Below are positions 26,101-37,217 of a stretch of DNA of 64,000 nucleotides, one piece after another. Within the stretch, counting starts at the first letter, position 1; each line of letters opens with the position of its first letter. The notes beneath the pieces are model-generated. The model worked only from the letters and a program-made list of their open reading frames with translations. It ran no database searches and was not told the DNA's origin. This stretch comes from Dipylidium caninum (taxonomy: Eukaryota; Platyhelminthes; Cestoda; Cyclophyllidea; Dipylidiidae): NCBI GenBank assembly GCA_017562135.1, contig QEYB01000282.1, forward strand, positions 1,152,408-1,216,407, given 5' to 3'. Position numbers and translations under genes: made by a program.

Positions 26101-29100
26101 GGCCTGCTATCATCTGGCCCGACAGCTGGAAGCCAAGGGCAACATTGACCGTGCCATTCAGCTCTTCACTCGGGCTCGTGCCTTCTCCAGTGCACTGCGA
26201 CTCTGTAAAGCAAGTTACAATTGTTTTTTTTGGTGTTTGTGACCCTCCGTCCTCGCAACAGCGCTTGTCCAAGGGCATTTCGTTGCCACTGGAGTCCTAC
26301 TTCACGAGATCAGTGGACTTAAAGACCCTGGATTACTGTAATTTTGTTCTAATTACGCAATTTTGACGGCAACTTTAAAGGCAACCCTTCTTCTAGTCTT
26401 GTAAATTTCAAGTTGTTCTCCCGTGATCCTTTGGCCCATTGGAGTAGGTTCACTTCGCCCTTTTGGGAAAGTCTTGAGGCCTCACGACTGTACCATCGGC
26501 TGTTTTTCCCCCGTCGTAGAAGTGTTTAGTCTTCGCATCACTCGAATGCCCCTTTTGTAGACTCACAGTCGGAATGAACACCTCTACAGTCTGGCCCAGT
26601 TGGGGAGTGTGGAGGACATGCTGGACGCCGCGCGTCACGTGGAGCATCAGGAGGGCTTCGAGGACAAAGCCGTCATGCTCTACCACCGAGCGGGTCACCT
26701 CACCACGGCTATTAATTTGGCCTTTGAAAAGCAACAATTTGGTGCTCTTACCAATATAACTAGCGATGATTTTGGCACTGATTGTGATCCTGAATTGATA
26801 AGAAAGTGTGCCAATTTCTTCCTAAAGAATAATGAATTCACCAAAGGCGTAGAAATTCTCGCCAAGGGCAAATTGGTAAAGTTTTGTTAATATTCTCACC
26901 ACATACTTGGTATGCTCTCTTTTTCTGTCCTCACGTAGCATTTGACTGATGTCAAAAGAAAAACACGTGTCTTCTGTCAGAGTCGGAAACTATGAAATGG
27001 GCGTCAGATATAAGGAGACGACACAACATCCGTTGGCATGCATGAATTTCTGTCAATGATCGGCCTTTTTGAAAAAAAATCTTCTGTTTTGGAGTTAGTA
27101 AAGCGTTGAGAATCTTTTATAGTATCATTTTAGTCGTTGTATTTCCTTCTGCTAAAAGTTATTTGCAATTACGGCAAAGGCAATGATCGTTCGGTGAAAT
27201 GTGGAGGGTGTATGAAGAAAGATGTGGTAAAATGTCAAAGTGTAGAGAAGTGATTAAATCTGTCAATATTAAATGAAACTTCAACTGGTCTTCGTGCCTT
27301 ATCATTCTGCAAAATTCTTCCGTTCCGATTGAGCAACGCTGGTTGTTTTACCGTCATGAGTTTCTTCTCATGCCTGATATCAACATCCTCACGGCAATGG
27401 AATTCCGCTGCAGTTAACTTTTATTTTTTCAATGAAACTTTGCCTTAGGGGATGGATTCTGATCTGCCCATTTGCTTGATTGTTTTCGGTTTCCCAACAA
27501 AATCCCCTTTTCATCGCAATTGATGATTTGGTGTAAAAGTGGCGACAGTCAAGGACACCGGCTCGGTCCTACGCTCGGTTGATCGTCGCCAGTTGCCTCT
27601 GTTCGTGTGGCCGACACACTGGAGGCCTATCTTTTGCCTCTTCATTTATCGTACACAGATGTTTTTCCAACACAACTGTGGTCGTATGAAGGGCTAATTC
27701 CTATCTGGTTCACACTCTTGTTAGTTTCTTCTGCGCTTATTTATATGCTTAAGTTCAGCGGGTATCCACGTCTGATCCGAGGTCAGGGGAGGCGTGCGCC
27801 ACAGTGGGAGCCCACAGAGGGAGCGATAGAAGGACATGAGCGAAGCCAACGCAACACAACCGTAGTCGTATGGGAGCTAATTTCTCTCTAGTTCACACTC
27901 AAATTCACGAAAAGTCTTGCCGACGGATGTCTTCCTCGAGATGAGGCATCTTTATGATACTCAAAGTGCCTTAGAACAGCATTGACCATTTTTTTAGCAC
28001 ACCCGAATGCCTCGCTAGTGTTTCTCCAAGGTTTTTGGGCTTCGCCACGATTAAATTTGTACTCGAACAAGAAAAGTAAATGCAAATTGCGTCTCCTTTT
28101 CATCTGATTTCCGCGAAAAATAAATTCAAATTCACGTGCAGCCATGGAACATTTTCACAGGAAGACTAAGACGAATTCATTTAACACTTATAAATACAAA
28201 ACATCGAGCAAGGCACTTTGCTTAATTGCGATTAAAAACAGACTAAACAAAAGCAGTCGAATAATTTTTGTGGTTAAACCTATGGAAATTCAACAATGTC
28301 TCCTCATATTATTTATAAAATTGTTTACTACTTATCATTAAATTATAGCAACTGTTTTGTCGCTATTGTTTATCCGAATTTAAGGGAATTCTAAAGTTAA
28401 TGACATGCACAATGGGCAAAATGGAGGACTTTGGACGACCATACTCCTCCCTTCTCGTCCTCCTAACTCCAACTCACTTCAAATACACAAACATGTTAAT
28501 CAATTTTCTACTTTCCCATTCTTTCCGTCGACAGTGGATGGAAGCGGTAAAGGAGTGTACAAACTATGAGGTCCCCTTGAACGAAGAACTGGTAGAACGA
28601 CTAACTCCACCCGGAAAAGATACATCCGAGGCGGAACGACGGGAAGTGCTTACCACGCTTGGATATGCATGTCTCTCTCAGGGCCTGTGCCATCTAGCCT
28701 GTAAGAAGCTGACCCAAGCCGGTGACCGTATAAACGCTATGAAGGCCCTTCTGCGCTCCGGTGATACCTCCAAGATCATTTTCTTTGCGAATGTCAGTAA
28801 ACAACGAGCCATCTACATACTGGCTGCAAATTACCTTCAGACCCTCGGCAATTGGCGCACCGATGCTGTTGTTGTGAAGCACATTGTACAATTTTACACA
28901 CGAGCGAAGGCCCTCGACTCACTGGCGTACTTCTACGAGGCCTGCGCGCAGGTAATGAGACCGGTTGATGCGGTGCTTTTGCGTGGATGTGGATGTTAAC
29001 CGAGTTAATTGCGAGCCCACGGAGCTGCTCTCGCTCCTCGCCGATATCCAAGACCCGCTAGTAGAGCCTAACTCCTCTATAAGCAGTATCCTCGTGAACC

Positions 29101-31370
29101 CAGACAGTTCACATAATTTGTCTGCTAAGCATTAGAACATAAAAATTGGGCATCATGTTTGCTTTTCAGCCACGTGATTGGCATTTAACAGATGCTAATT
29201 CGTCTAACCGACAATGATTACGATTAGTGTTGGCAACAAATACCATGAGGGCATAAGCTACAATGGCATTAATTCTACGAAATCCTTACTTTACCGATGT
29301 TCCACGTGGTTAAGTGTTTGAGGCACTAATGCAGCCGCTTCCAACAAAGGTCGAGTACATTGACTAAGTAAAATGTTATCACTTCTTAAACACGCTTTGC
29401 TAAAAATTGGACTCCCTCTCGCCTTCCCTTCGTGTCCGCGATGGTTGTTTTGATCAAGACACATTGTAGTAGGCTGAAAAAAAAACACGTGTACTCATGC
29501 ACAGAGTACAAAGAAGTTGAAAACAGGACTTTTTTTCTCAAAATTCTCCTCTTCTTTATGTTTTCTCTTCGGTTTTTCACCTGATAGGAGAGTAATGCAA
29601 TTATGCTTGAAGTCATCTAATGCCACATCATACATCTACCCTGCCATTTAATCCTACTCTTTCTCAAATGGTATAATTTAAAATGAGTGCCATCTAATAG
29701 GCGATATCGAAACGATTGTCTTTACCTGTAGTTCACTTGCCTAACGACTCACAGAGTTAACTAAACGCCAGACTTTTGTTTAATATCAATAATATTAGTA
29801 ATCATAAACACTTTTATATTACGAGGATATCCTAAGAGAATACACAGAAATTATTCCGAATTATCACGAATAACAGAATATTTTGCTTACCAGGGACCAT
29901 CTATTTCGAGAACGAAGATGTAAATATATTGCTTAAGCAAAACTACCTGGTGTAAATAATAAAAAATTGCAATTTTCGTTAGTTGTATACCAAATTAAAT
30001 TCTTTTACTTTGCCTTTTAGATGGAAATTGATGAATACCATAATTATGAAAAGGCCATAGGAGCCCTAACAGAGGCTTTTAAGGCGCTATCAAGAGCCGC
30101 TGCAGGCACCTCAGAAGAAGCAACGGGTTCGAGGGTAGAACAGCGTCTTTACAATGTCAAATCCAAAGTCATGCTGTGTAAAAGGTTTCTGGACACGCAA
30201 ACGTGAGTTCATTATGGCATGAAAGTATAGTACCAAATTTTGATGGAAGATTACTTGGGTGTGATGGAGGTCTTGGACTAAAATTACCTCGAATATCGCC
30301 TAATTTCCTCTTCCTATTTTTAAGGTTATTTGAGGATGACCCGGTGGAAGCATTGGGTCAATGTCAAGCGATGTTAGATGAACCAGACACAACTCTAATC
30401 ATCCGTGCTGGTGACATCTACGCAACGATCGTGAAATTTGATGGCTCACGAACGATATCGGGCAGTACGTCATTGCTCAGTAACTTAACACTGGAATACC
30501 TTTCAGGAAAATTAATTTAATAGTGCTAAGATGAAAATAGGGTGATCGGCGTTACTATAAATGTGAAAGCAGAGTCTTTTCCAAACACTAAAATCTCCTA
30601 TATTTCGTTCGTTTTATTTCGTCCACTGCTCATCATAACTTGAAAATTTGCCCATTGCCGTAATGGATGAATCGTCAGAATTTATCCATGTTTACGACTG
30701 ACGTTTGGGAAGATTTTTTTGAGAGGCACACGGGGAATTACACCTCAGCCAACCGGAGAGTGAACTTTGACGTCTCTGGTTATCAAAGACCTTGGGGCTT
30801 TTCCTCTTTAAAATGTTCTGCCTGTCGTGATGAATATTTCACCATTAAACCAAATTTTCCCACCCCACTGTGCTCTCCAGTAGCCGAGTATTCGCGCTGA
30901 TTACCATGTAGCGTTTCATTTTTGTGTCACATCGGTCCTGTCACCGTAAATCCAAGTAATGCAACCCAAAATATACCAAATTTAGAAACCTTTTGTTTCA
31001 GAAAATGTCACCGTATTTGCTTCCTTTTAGCGAAAGGGGATTTAAAATGTTGGGATTTGGACAATTTATGGGGCAGTTGTTTTGATTTCTTCTCAAACTG
31101 GTATTTCTTCGCTCTCAGGCCTACGCATGCCTCCAAGAAATGCGAGATAAACTCGGCGGACCTGAAGCCCTAACGCGTTACATAGACGAGGCGACACAAA
31201 ATGAAATATTTCGAGCTCTCGATCTGCCTTTACCTGCATTAGCAGAGTTTAAAAGAAGTTTTTCAGGGGAAGATACTGGAGGTGAAATGACAGTTGAAGA
31301 CTGTTTGGAGTCAATTGAAGATAACGCGGACTTTACACTTGAAAGTGACTGTGAAAGTGGAAAAAATTAG
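17143..31370 (+). CDS. IFT140: Intraflagellar transport protein 140 (IFT-A)
   Basis: IFT140 is a core IFT-A subunit for retrograde ciliary transport and import of membrane proteins into cilia. It has N-terminal WD40 propellers and a C-terminal TPR-like solenoid. The ATG at 17143 opens MSLYYSTKLRNIGGPVTFIS, close to the family start. In-phase exons include 17143-17283, 17311-17639, 17672-17784, 17821-18038, 18202-18406, 18452-18763, 19474-19769, 20770-20845, 21096-21187, 21228-21355, 21403-21698, 23054-23313, 23391-23525, 24960-25187, 25361-25525, 25569-25763, 25812-25897, 25931-26209, 26561-26875, 28535-28951, 30021-30202 and 31119-31370. Diagnostic blocks are GENLVRLWDIKRSDNYTLTP, VEVPYFYFITK, DAARHVEHQEGFEDKAVMLY and EIDEYHNYEKAIGALTEAFK. 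The product has about 1,600 residues. The stretch between 30.4 and 31.1 kb, probably with one small exon, is unresolved. Oddities are an extra AT dinucleotide near 25995 that shifts the frame, a GC donor at 26210, several introns of 27-50 nt, and mariner copies in three introns. Confidence 0.93.
21824..22953 (-). mobile_element. Mariner-family (SETMAR/irritans-like) transposon relic, copy A
   Basis: It lies in an IFT140 intron, antisense to the gene. The left terminal repeat begins TTAGGTTGAAAAATACG at 21824. The right end, about 22931-22953, reads in reverse as a similar sequence, and TA flanks both ends. The minus strand still encodes recognisable mariner transposase pieces: RNVNEAFGASLRGRQPPARV followed by DNVKEKLRTTI (helix-turn-helix region), then CDEKGILLGNRKQSSKW, the DEKW-type catalytic block, then further 5' the KFH-KK block. 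Stops and frameshifts make it inactive. The length of about 1.13 kb is close to a full mariner. Confidence 0.8.
22257..22551. repeat. 295-nt near-identical tract shared with 27360-27654
   Basis: Inside copy A, this tract differs from 27360-27654 (copy C) at only about two positions by eye, with no length change. The sequence on either side of the tract is visibly more diverged between the same two copies. Confidence 0.85.
23612..24786 (-). mobile_element. Mariner-family transposon relic, copy B (old, highly diverged)
   Basis: It lies in the next large IFT140 intron. The left end CTAGGCTGGAAACTATGAA at about 23612 matches the copy A terminal repeat, and the right end CCCGTTTCAGAGCTTCCAAC at about 24760-24779 is its inverse. 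A minus-strand fragment PPPARVGNGEGELRETIGK near 24420-24470 corresponds to the same transposase region as in copy A. It is much more decayed than copies A and C. Confidence 0.7.
25201..25357. repeat. Near-pure polypyrimidine intron of IFT140
   Basis: The intron 25188-25360 is almost entirely C and T from about 25204 to 25350, built from irregular CCT, CTC and TCC units. It runs straight into the acceptor CTGTCTAG before the exon at 25361. Confidence 0.85.
27360..27654. repeat. 295-nt near-identical tract shared with 22257-22551
   Basis: This is the copy C partner of the tract in copy A, in the same orientation and about 5.1 kb away in another intron of the same gene. Confidence 0.85.
27668..27900. 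repeat. Direct ~50-bp duplication of mariner sequence flanking the rDNA insert
   Basis: The sequence at about 27668-27717 (CAACACAACTGTGGTCGTAT to GGTTCACACTC) is repeated at about 27851-27900 with several differences. Copy A has this segment only once (22562-22610). The two repeats bracket the rDNA fragment. Confidence 0.75.
27725..27786 (-). rRNA. Fragment of ITS2/28S rDNA junction inserted in mariner copy C
   Basis: Read on the minus strand, the segment gives GACCTCGGATCAGACGTGGA followed directly by TACCCGCTGAACTTAAGCAT and ATAAATAAGCG. This is the near-universal 5' end of large-subunit rRNA with the end of ITS2 before it. The recognised core is 27725-27786; adjoining sequence to about 27850 is probably more ITS2. 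It is a fragment of about 60-130 nt and not a functional rRNA gene. Confidence 0.85.
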
Positions 31371-34153
31371 AAAAAATAGATGGTGACTGAACAGGTTAAG
31401 GATGATTGTACTACTATTACTAATTATTACTAGTTTGGTGTTGATCTAAACAATGGCATTTTGTTAATGCGACCATAGTCTATTAGAGTGAACTCACGGA
31501 ATTAAAGACTTTTATTGCCGGAATGAAGGACGCCAATACAAATTATGTTTGAAGTGTGAAGGAATTTAGTGTGACACAACGTAGAACTAAATTTTTCCCA
31601 AAGTACTGAAGAAGTAGAACCTTATTTTTTTAGGTTTTGCAGGTTCAAAAATAATATTTTTAACATGATAACTTGACAAAAACCAAAATAATGCCTTTTT
31701 ACCGACCAGCTTTTCCGCTTGACAGTGATTAATTGTATGGGTTTCGAGGGAAGAACAAAATTTTCACATAATTTAGTTGACTGCAGTGCAGCGAAAATAA
31801 GACACTCCATGCCTTCGGGTGTAATCATTAGGTTACATAATCCCACTTTGCCATCAAGACATCTGGTTGTGTAACCATTTAAAATGTATTATGTTCGCAA
31901 AGTTGTAACCAAGAAGATTTGTCACGATGTCAAAGCAGAGAAATCGAACAGTAAAAGTGTAGGTGATAAGTGTTAGGCCGCAGAAAGTGGTCTGACTCCA
32001 TATTTTGAAAAACATTATTCTTATTCCGCAGGAAATGTTGAATACAGTGCATCATAGATCTGGGAAATGTCGGCTGTCAGATTAAATGGCGAGAAAAGAT
32101 GTTTCCGATAAGGCATTGAAGGGAGAGGTAAGAAATAGATCCAATTTAAGTTTCAGAAATTTGGTCATTTATGTAATATCGGGGGAAGGGAAAAGTCGAA
32201 GAAAAAATAACCATGCTGAATGATATTGTAATGGGGAGTGAGCATTTTAGAAAACGAGTGACAAAATTAAGGCAAAAGTGCAAAAATAGGAGTAAGTTAT
32301 TGAACTGGACACTTTAAAAGGCAACTTGTCTGTATACAGCCCTCTTCCTCGCTGCGACCATACTTTGGTGTCAGCGATCTATTTATTGAGGTGCGTACTT
32401 AATCATTTGGATAACATTAAACGCTTTATCTGCATCCCTAGCCGACTTTGTATAAGCGATGTAGCTACTAACGTAGGTCGTTCAAGATGTATTCGAATTA
32501 GGCAAAGCGGCCGAGGGAAATTTATTTTCTGCAGGATTGTAAACCTTTAATCTCTTTTTCATCTGACAATTATGCACAAAATCACATAAATTTTCTGATT
32601 CATATAGTACATGGAAATTCATTTTAAAGGAGCGGTTTGTTGTCTCGTAACTTTCCATGTCAACAAATTTCGTGTGGTTGGGCCAGGAATTGTCTTCACC
32701 ATACCTTGTTTATGTGGTCCCATCTACCTGAGGTATTTTCGTCATTATTACGGTTTTCCTTCAATCTATGCACAAAACCGAGGTTGATTTATTTTTCACC
32801 ATCATAATATTTCCCCAGTGGATGCGATACTTGGGTCAAATAAAATTTAAGGAAAGCATAAAACGATTATCTGACTGAAATTAAAATATGAGGCCTTTTC
32901 TATAAACTCACGCAAACAACACTTACTTATTACTGCCTAGTAGGGTTTAAGATATTTCTGAATTCAAGCAAATTATTTGAAAGGCAGGGGGTTGACAGTC
33001 CTCCTCTTTCTATGAAAGACGTGAAATCTGCAATATCTTGTTTTATGAACTGATGACTGAACTACTCGGACGGGTACACAGGTGGTGCTCCAGCCTCGCG
33101 GTCGTGTTTGGCCTAGAAGGCCTTTTTTTAAGTATATTATTAAGCCGTTTTCTTTACACGCGTAATTTAAGAAAACAATTGGCCGCATATTGCTAAAACT
33201 GTCCATCATCATGTCACATTTAAAAATTTGATATGTGTGCGATAATAAATAGTATCAGTATTCTCCTCCCACGTCATTATGAGGATATTTACGACGGGTG
33301 TTGTGGCTTGTGAACGGTTTTGTAAACTGCGACAAGGGAAATCCGTTACATTAAAATGTAAGATAAATCATTTCAAAGTCATAGTGAAGATCAAATGCGG
33401 CAATAGACACGTGAAACTACCTTCGACACGGAAAACTTAAGTAACTCCGCATTTTGTATTAAGGCTGTGAGGCTACCGGCGAAAGGCTGACCCGTCAACG
33501 TTGTGAAAAGTTCAAATTGCGTCGTGGTGTAAATTTTCTCAGCTTTTGCCGGGTTTACGAACCTTCTGCAAAAACATGTTAATGTGCGGCATTTCTATCA
33601 CATGTCGGAGATTCGGAAACGACTATCTTAAACTAATTAAGTTGGAAGGGCATATATTAATTGATCGTTTTTCATACCAATATATGAATCGCAAATAAAG
33701 TTAATGGTTAACAGACGCCAGTCAGGCGGACGAAATTATTAGCTTCGTGGACCGCGTTTTCGTCTTGGTGTGTATTAGTGGTTTCGGGTTAGTGTTTTGT
33801 TCCCCCATTTTTCTCTCATGTTTCTTACGAAATCATTATATTGTATCCCCTTGGCCTGCGTCTCGTATGCAATTGTCGCTATGACAAATGCGTAATATGC
33901 GAATAATAACAATCTCAGATCTCGGTATCCCTTGCATGAAAAATGCTAAAGGTGCTTTCCTTTCATGTGTACTTACTAGCTTTATTCCGAAGTGTTCTAT
34001 CAGCATCAAATTGGTGGATTATATCTTTTTTAGTCTTCCAATTGTAGCATCCAATGTAACTAAGAGTCATGCGACAATAAATAGTAGTCTCCTGAACAAC
34101 CATTGTTTTATACGGCATCGCCTCGGGTGTTTTGTATTTCTCGTGCGTAACCT
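31371..34153. other. Intergenic region, no recognised gene
   Basis: AT-rich sequence after IFT140. Open frames on both strands (such as a 74-residue one near 31622-31846 on the minus strand) show no motif I recognise and no convincing splice context. Confidence 0.5.
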
Positions 34154-34656
34154 ATGTGTTCACGAATTCCTCCCGATGGGAATCGTCCCCCCGAATTCCT
34201 CCATCCACAAGCCTTTGGGTAAGTACTTCTTTGGTTCCCTATTTCATGTTTCCTGCTATCACTACTCACATTTGTCTTTATAGATACTTACCTTCAACCT
34301 CATCGGCTAACGCGTCTTGTACTCGACTAACACATTTCAGTCCTGAAAGTACCCATTCGGTGACCTACTGTTCTCAACAGAATGTCTATCAATCCACGGC
34401 AGGTCCATAGCTTGACTGTTATATCCATTTTACATCATTTGAATTTGACCCATTCTACACTTTATCCATCCTAGGAAACGCGAATACAGCGCGTGTGATG
34501 CTTCATTCAAGAATGGATTGGAAAAGCCGATGTTTAGTGGATCCTTGGGAAGGCATCACGCCTACGTCGGTGCCTGATTGTGGTGACCGTCTGGTTACAA
34601 ACGCTGCAAATCAGCGATATACTGTGTTATTTTCCCCAATTCAGCAAAAAATGTGA
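34154..34656 (+). CDS. Small three-exon protein with MPLKIP/TTDN1-like C-terminal motif
   Basis: Three short exons join in phase: 34154-34218 (ATG start, phase 2), 34284-34402 (phase 1) and 34475-34656 (TGA). Donors are GTAAGT and GTCCAT and acceptors are ATAG and CTAG. The product has 121 residues. It starts MCSRIPPDGNRPPEFLHP, has a Ser/Thr/Gln-rich middle, and ends with RCLVDPWEGITPTSV. A DPWxGL-P signature near the C-terminus of a short, disordered, Pro/Ser/Gln-rich protein is the hallmark I remember for MPLKIP (TTDN1, mutated in non-photosensitive trichothiodystrophy). The similarity is limited to this motif, so the family call is tentative. The coding status rests mainly on phase consistency and an uninterrupted 60-codon last exon. 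Confidence 0.42.
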
Positions 34657-37217
34657 ATAATTTCCAACTCCGTAAGCGTGCAATCTTGGGGTGATTTACG
34701 CTTCTCTTTCTTTTGTAAAATGCTTCCATAGTATGTTACATAGTTATTGTTAACAACTCATAGTGTGTCTGAAGGATGAATCTAACTTCCTCAGCAGTGG
34801 AATGATTCTTATGTAATGTTGCACAATATTCCTGTTTAAATTTCAGTAACTTTGTCTCTCAAGTGACCAAGGGGTCTTAAGTAGGACCATCCTGTAATTC
34901 TAATGACATTTCACTTTTCTCAAAATCGCCTACTCCACCGCATTGGCCCCAAAAGAGCCAATAAGCTAGATGTTTAACGCATCCCTTTCAGTGAATAAGT
35001 GTAGGTATAGCTCTATGGAAGTGGTTCAGATCTCGCTTTGCTCGGCATTTTCATATATAACCCCACCTATAATAAGGCTTTCAGGGCAAAAAGGAAAAAA
35101 AACGCGAAGTCCGTCATACCGTTTGCCTCAGATTATTGTTTGTGTTGAATTGAAAGTTGGGATGGCGAGATTTTCCTATGTGAAAAATAAGAAAACCAGA
35201 TAGCCATGTTCTGGGATCCCGTAATTATAAAAATTGTTACGGTATAGCAAACCTCGAAGGAGCTTGGTAAAGTGCGAGGACCCTAAACAGAAACTTTCAA
35301 CAGATAGGTTGAATTCAATTCTGCTCTAAGCGTAGTGTTGTTGGTAAAGGTTGTTGGCTAATCCAATGTAACAATTTTCGTTCAAGGTGTACATGCGTTA
35401 TGGCGTTGTGTGCTGATTTTGAGATAAAATGGTACAGTGGTAAGTATGGCACTGGTTATTGTTGGCAAATAATCAAAGCATGCAGCCAGTACTAGGCCTT
35501 TACGCTTCATTTGAATCGGTGGGAATGTTGCGTTAAATAGGTTGTGATGTCGATTTCATTTTATGAGGCTTTATTCAGGGTGTTCCTGGGGTCGTGGTAC
35601 ATGTATTTTATATCCGTTTGAACGATGTAAAATGAAACACATTGCAAGGGCGATGGCGCATGACGCCTTGCTAGAATAAGACCTAAAACCAGTAGATTGA
35701 ATTCATATTCTGGTAGGGATATGTTAAAATACATGAGTTTCTATAAAACGCTTCAAGCAAGTGTGAGATGTGATTTGTGCGGCGCTGTTGTGTCAATGTG
35801 CGATGTACTTAGCATTGACCACGTTAGCTTTAAGTATGGCTGACTACCCACTCAGTACACCGGGGGCAGAACTGCCTCTTTAACACAATTATCAGACAAA
35901 TTACGAACTTACACTACTCACAATGCGGTTTGTAATCCGGAATCTAGAAGTTCTCCAAGTTCATTTAAATAAGCTTAATATTATAAAATAGCTGCAAGTC
36001 ATATCTTGTATCAAGGGAAGGCTTAAACGACCCCCCCTTGCAGTACTCGCTGCATTGCATTGTCTCAAAGTACATAAACAATTCAAAACAACAGTAGATT
36101 CAGGGCAACTGGCGCCCGTTACCTACTCACCTCAACGGTTTTCTCGATTTCATAAATACCTGAAATAACGATAGCGAAATCACTGTGATTTCTCCAACCA
36201 GTTATCCCGTGGACAGCTTGAGGCCAATGTGGGTTATAGGCAAGTTATTAAAGCCGTTAGACATAGCTATTGGCGTCAAAGGCTGTTTAAAAGAAAACAA
36301 CTCAAAGGAGTTGTGCCTTACACGATAACGGAGCCGTTCACCTGTGCAACCCGTAACTCGGTTTTTTGGAGTTATCATCGTTAACTGCGATTGCCAGCCA
36401 GATAGTGAATTCAAATTTCGGGGTCTAGAAAAGCGGAAGCCGAGAATACCAGCCTTGACTTATGATTAATGTTGCAAAGTCACATCTGCTAATCCTAGAG
36501 ATGAATAAACCAAATCTTCATCTCTGAGAGCTCAGGCAAAACTCATCACAATTTTGCTGAAGGTTACTGAAACTGACCTCGGCGCTGTCAGACATGCTAG
36601 ATTAAACGCAGGATATATTCAAAAAGTATTTACATAAGAAGATTGTCATAAAAATCCGGGGTGATTGAGGCAGCGACAGCGTAAAACATGGATACAAGCA
36701 GAACTCGATTTCAATCCATCTTTTAAAAGCAGTTCCTGAGGGTACACAACTGAGGAGACAGTAAGGTTGGCGAAACTCACTACTCCAGAGAGGATACGTG
36801 TTTTCGGGAAGGTTCGAGAGCGAACTGCCACTCCCGTTATGCCACGAATTCTTCGACCGACTTCAGTAAGAAAGCACAAGCGTAAAATACGGGTTACGCT
36901 CTCAACCCCGTGACAAAGCTCTTACAAACGAAGCGACCAACAAGCCGACGCCGTGGAGAAAATACCAAATTTGCTCGAACTTTATCAGCCTACCAGGAGT
37001 TACCACAGTAAATCAAACAGCGCCAATACCAATTTATTGTTAGGCTCATGCCACCAGAATACAGTTGGCCAATTAGAAATTTCCGAGATTCACGGTTACA
37101 CACGAATGAAGAATTATATATGTACAAACTTATTACCAGCCATCATCAAAATAACTCGGGATCTTAAAAGTTAGAGAACGAATTGAAATGTGCTCCCACA
37201 AATTGTCCGCCAGAAAG
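34657..37217. other. Intergenic region with two unassigned minus-strand open frames
   Basis: No family was recognised. Minus-strand frames at 36646-36879 (contains GRRIRGITGVAVRSRTFPK) and 36202-36414 look somewhat protein-like and have nearby donor/acceptor-like sites, but no consistent multi-exon frame emerged. TTTATT at about 37033 on the plus strand (AATAAA on minus) is a candidate poly(A) signal for the UBE2R gene. Confidence 0.4.

Larger units (their letters stand above)
26979..28275 (-). mobile_element. Mariner-family transposon relic, copy C, interrupted by rDNA
   Basis: It lies in the IFT140 intron between exons 26561-26875 and 28535-28951. The left end AGTCGGAAACTATGAAATGG at about 26981 matches the A and B ends. 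The right terminal repeat has largely decayed, although AGACTAAACAAAA just inside it is kept at about 28240. The minus strand near 27900-28140 encodes LHLLFLFEYKFNRGEAQ and RNTSEAFGCAKKMVNAVLRH, mariner N-terminal motifs. The copy is lengthened by an insertion of about 130 bp, described separately, with a ~50-bp flanking duplication. Confidence 0.78.

Noticed and set aside
26263..26366. Possible extra IFT140 exon after CGCAACAG
   Set aside because: The direct joining of RLCK to THSRNEHLY already matches the family length, and the candidate adds unrelated sequence and a stop.
30667..31173. Open frames inside the last IFT140 introns
   Set aside because: They do not match the expected IFT140 sequence between the GDIYATI and AYACLQEM segments. 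The true small linking exon was not identified.
36202..36879. Two minus-strand frames with a possible 31-nt intron between GTGAGT and CTCAG near 36750
   Set aside because: Splicing or reading through gives different short products, none recognised. Kept only as a note in the intergenic entry.
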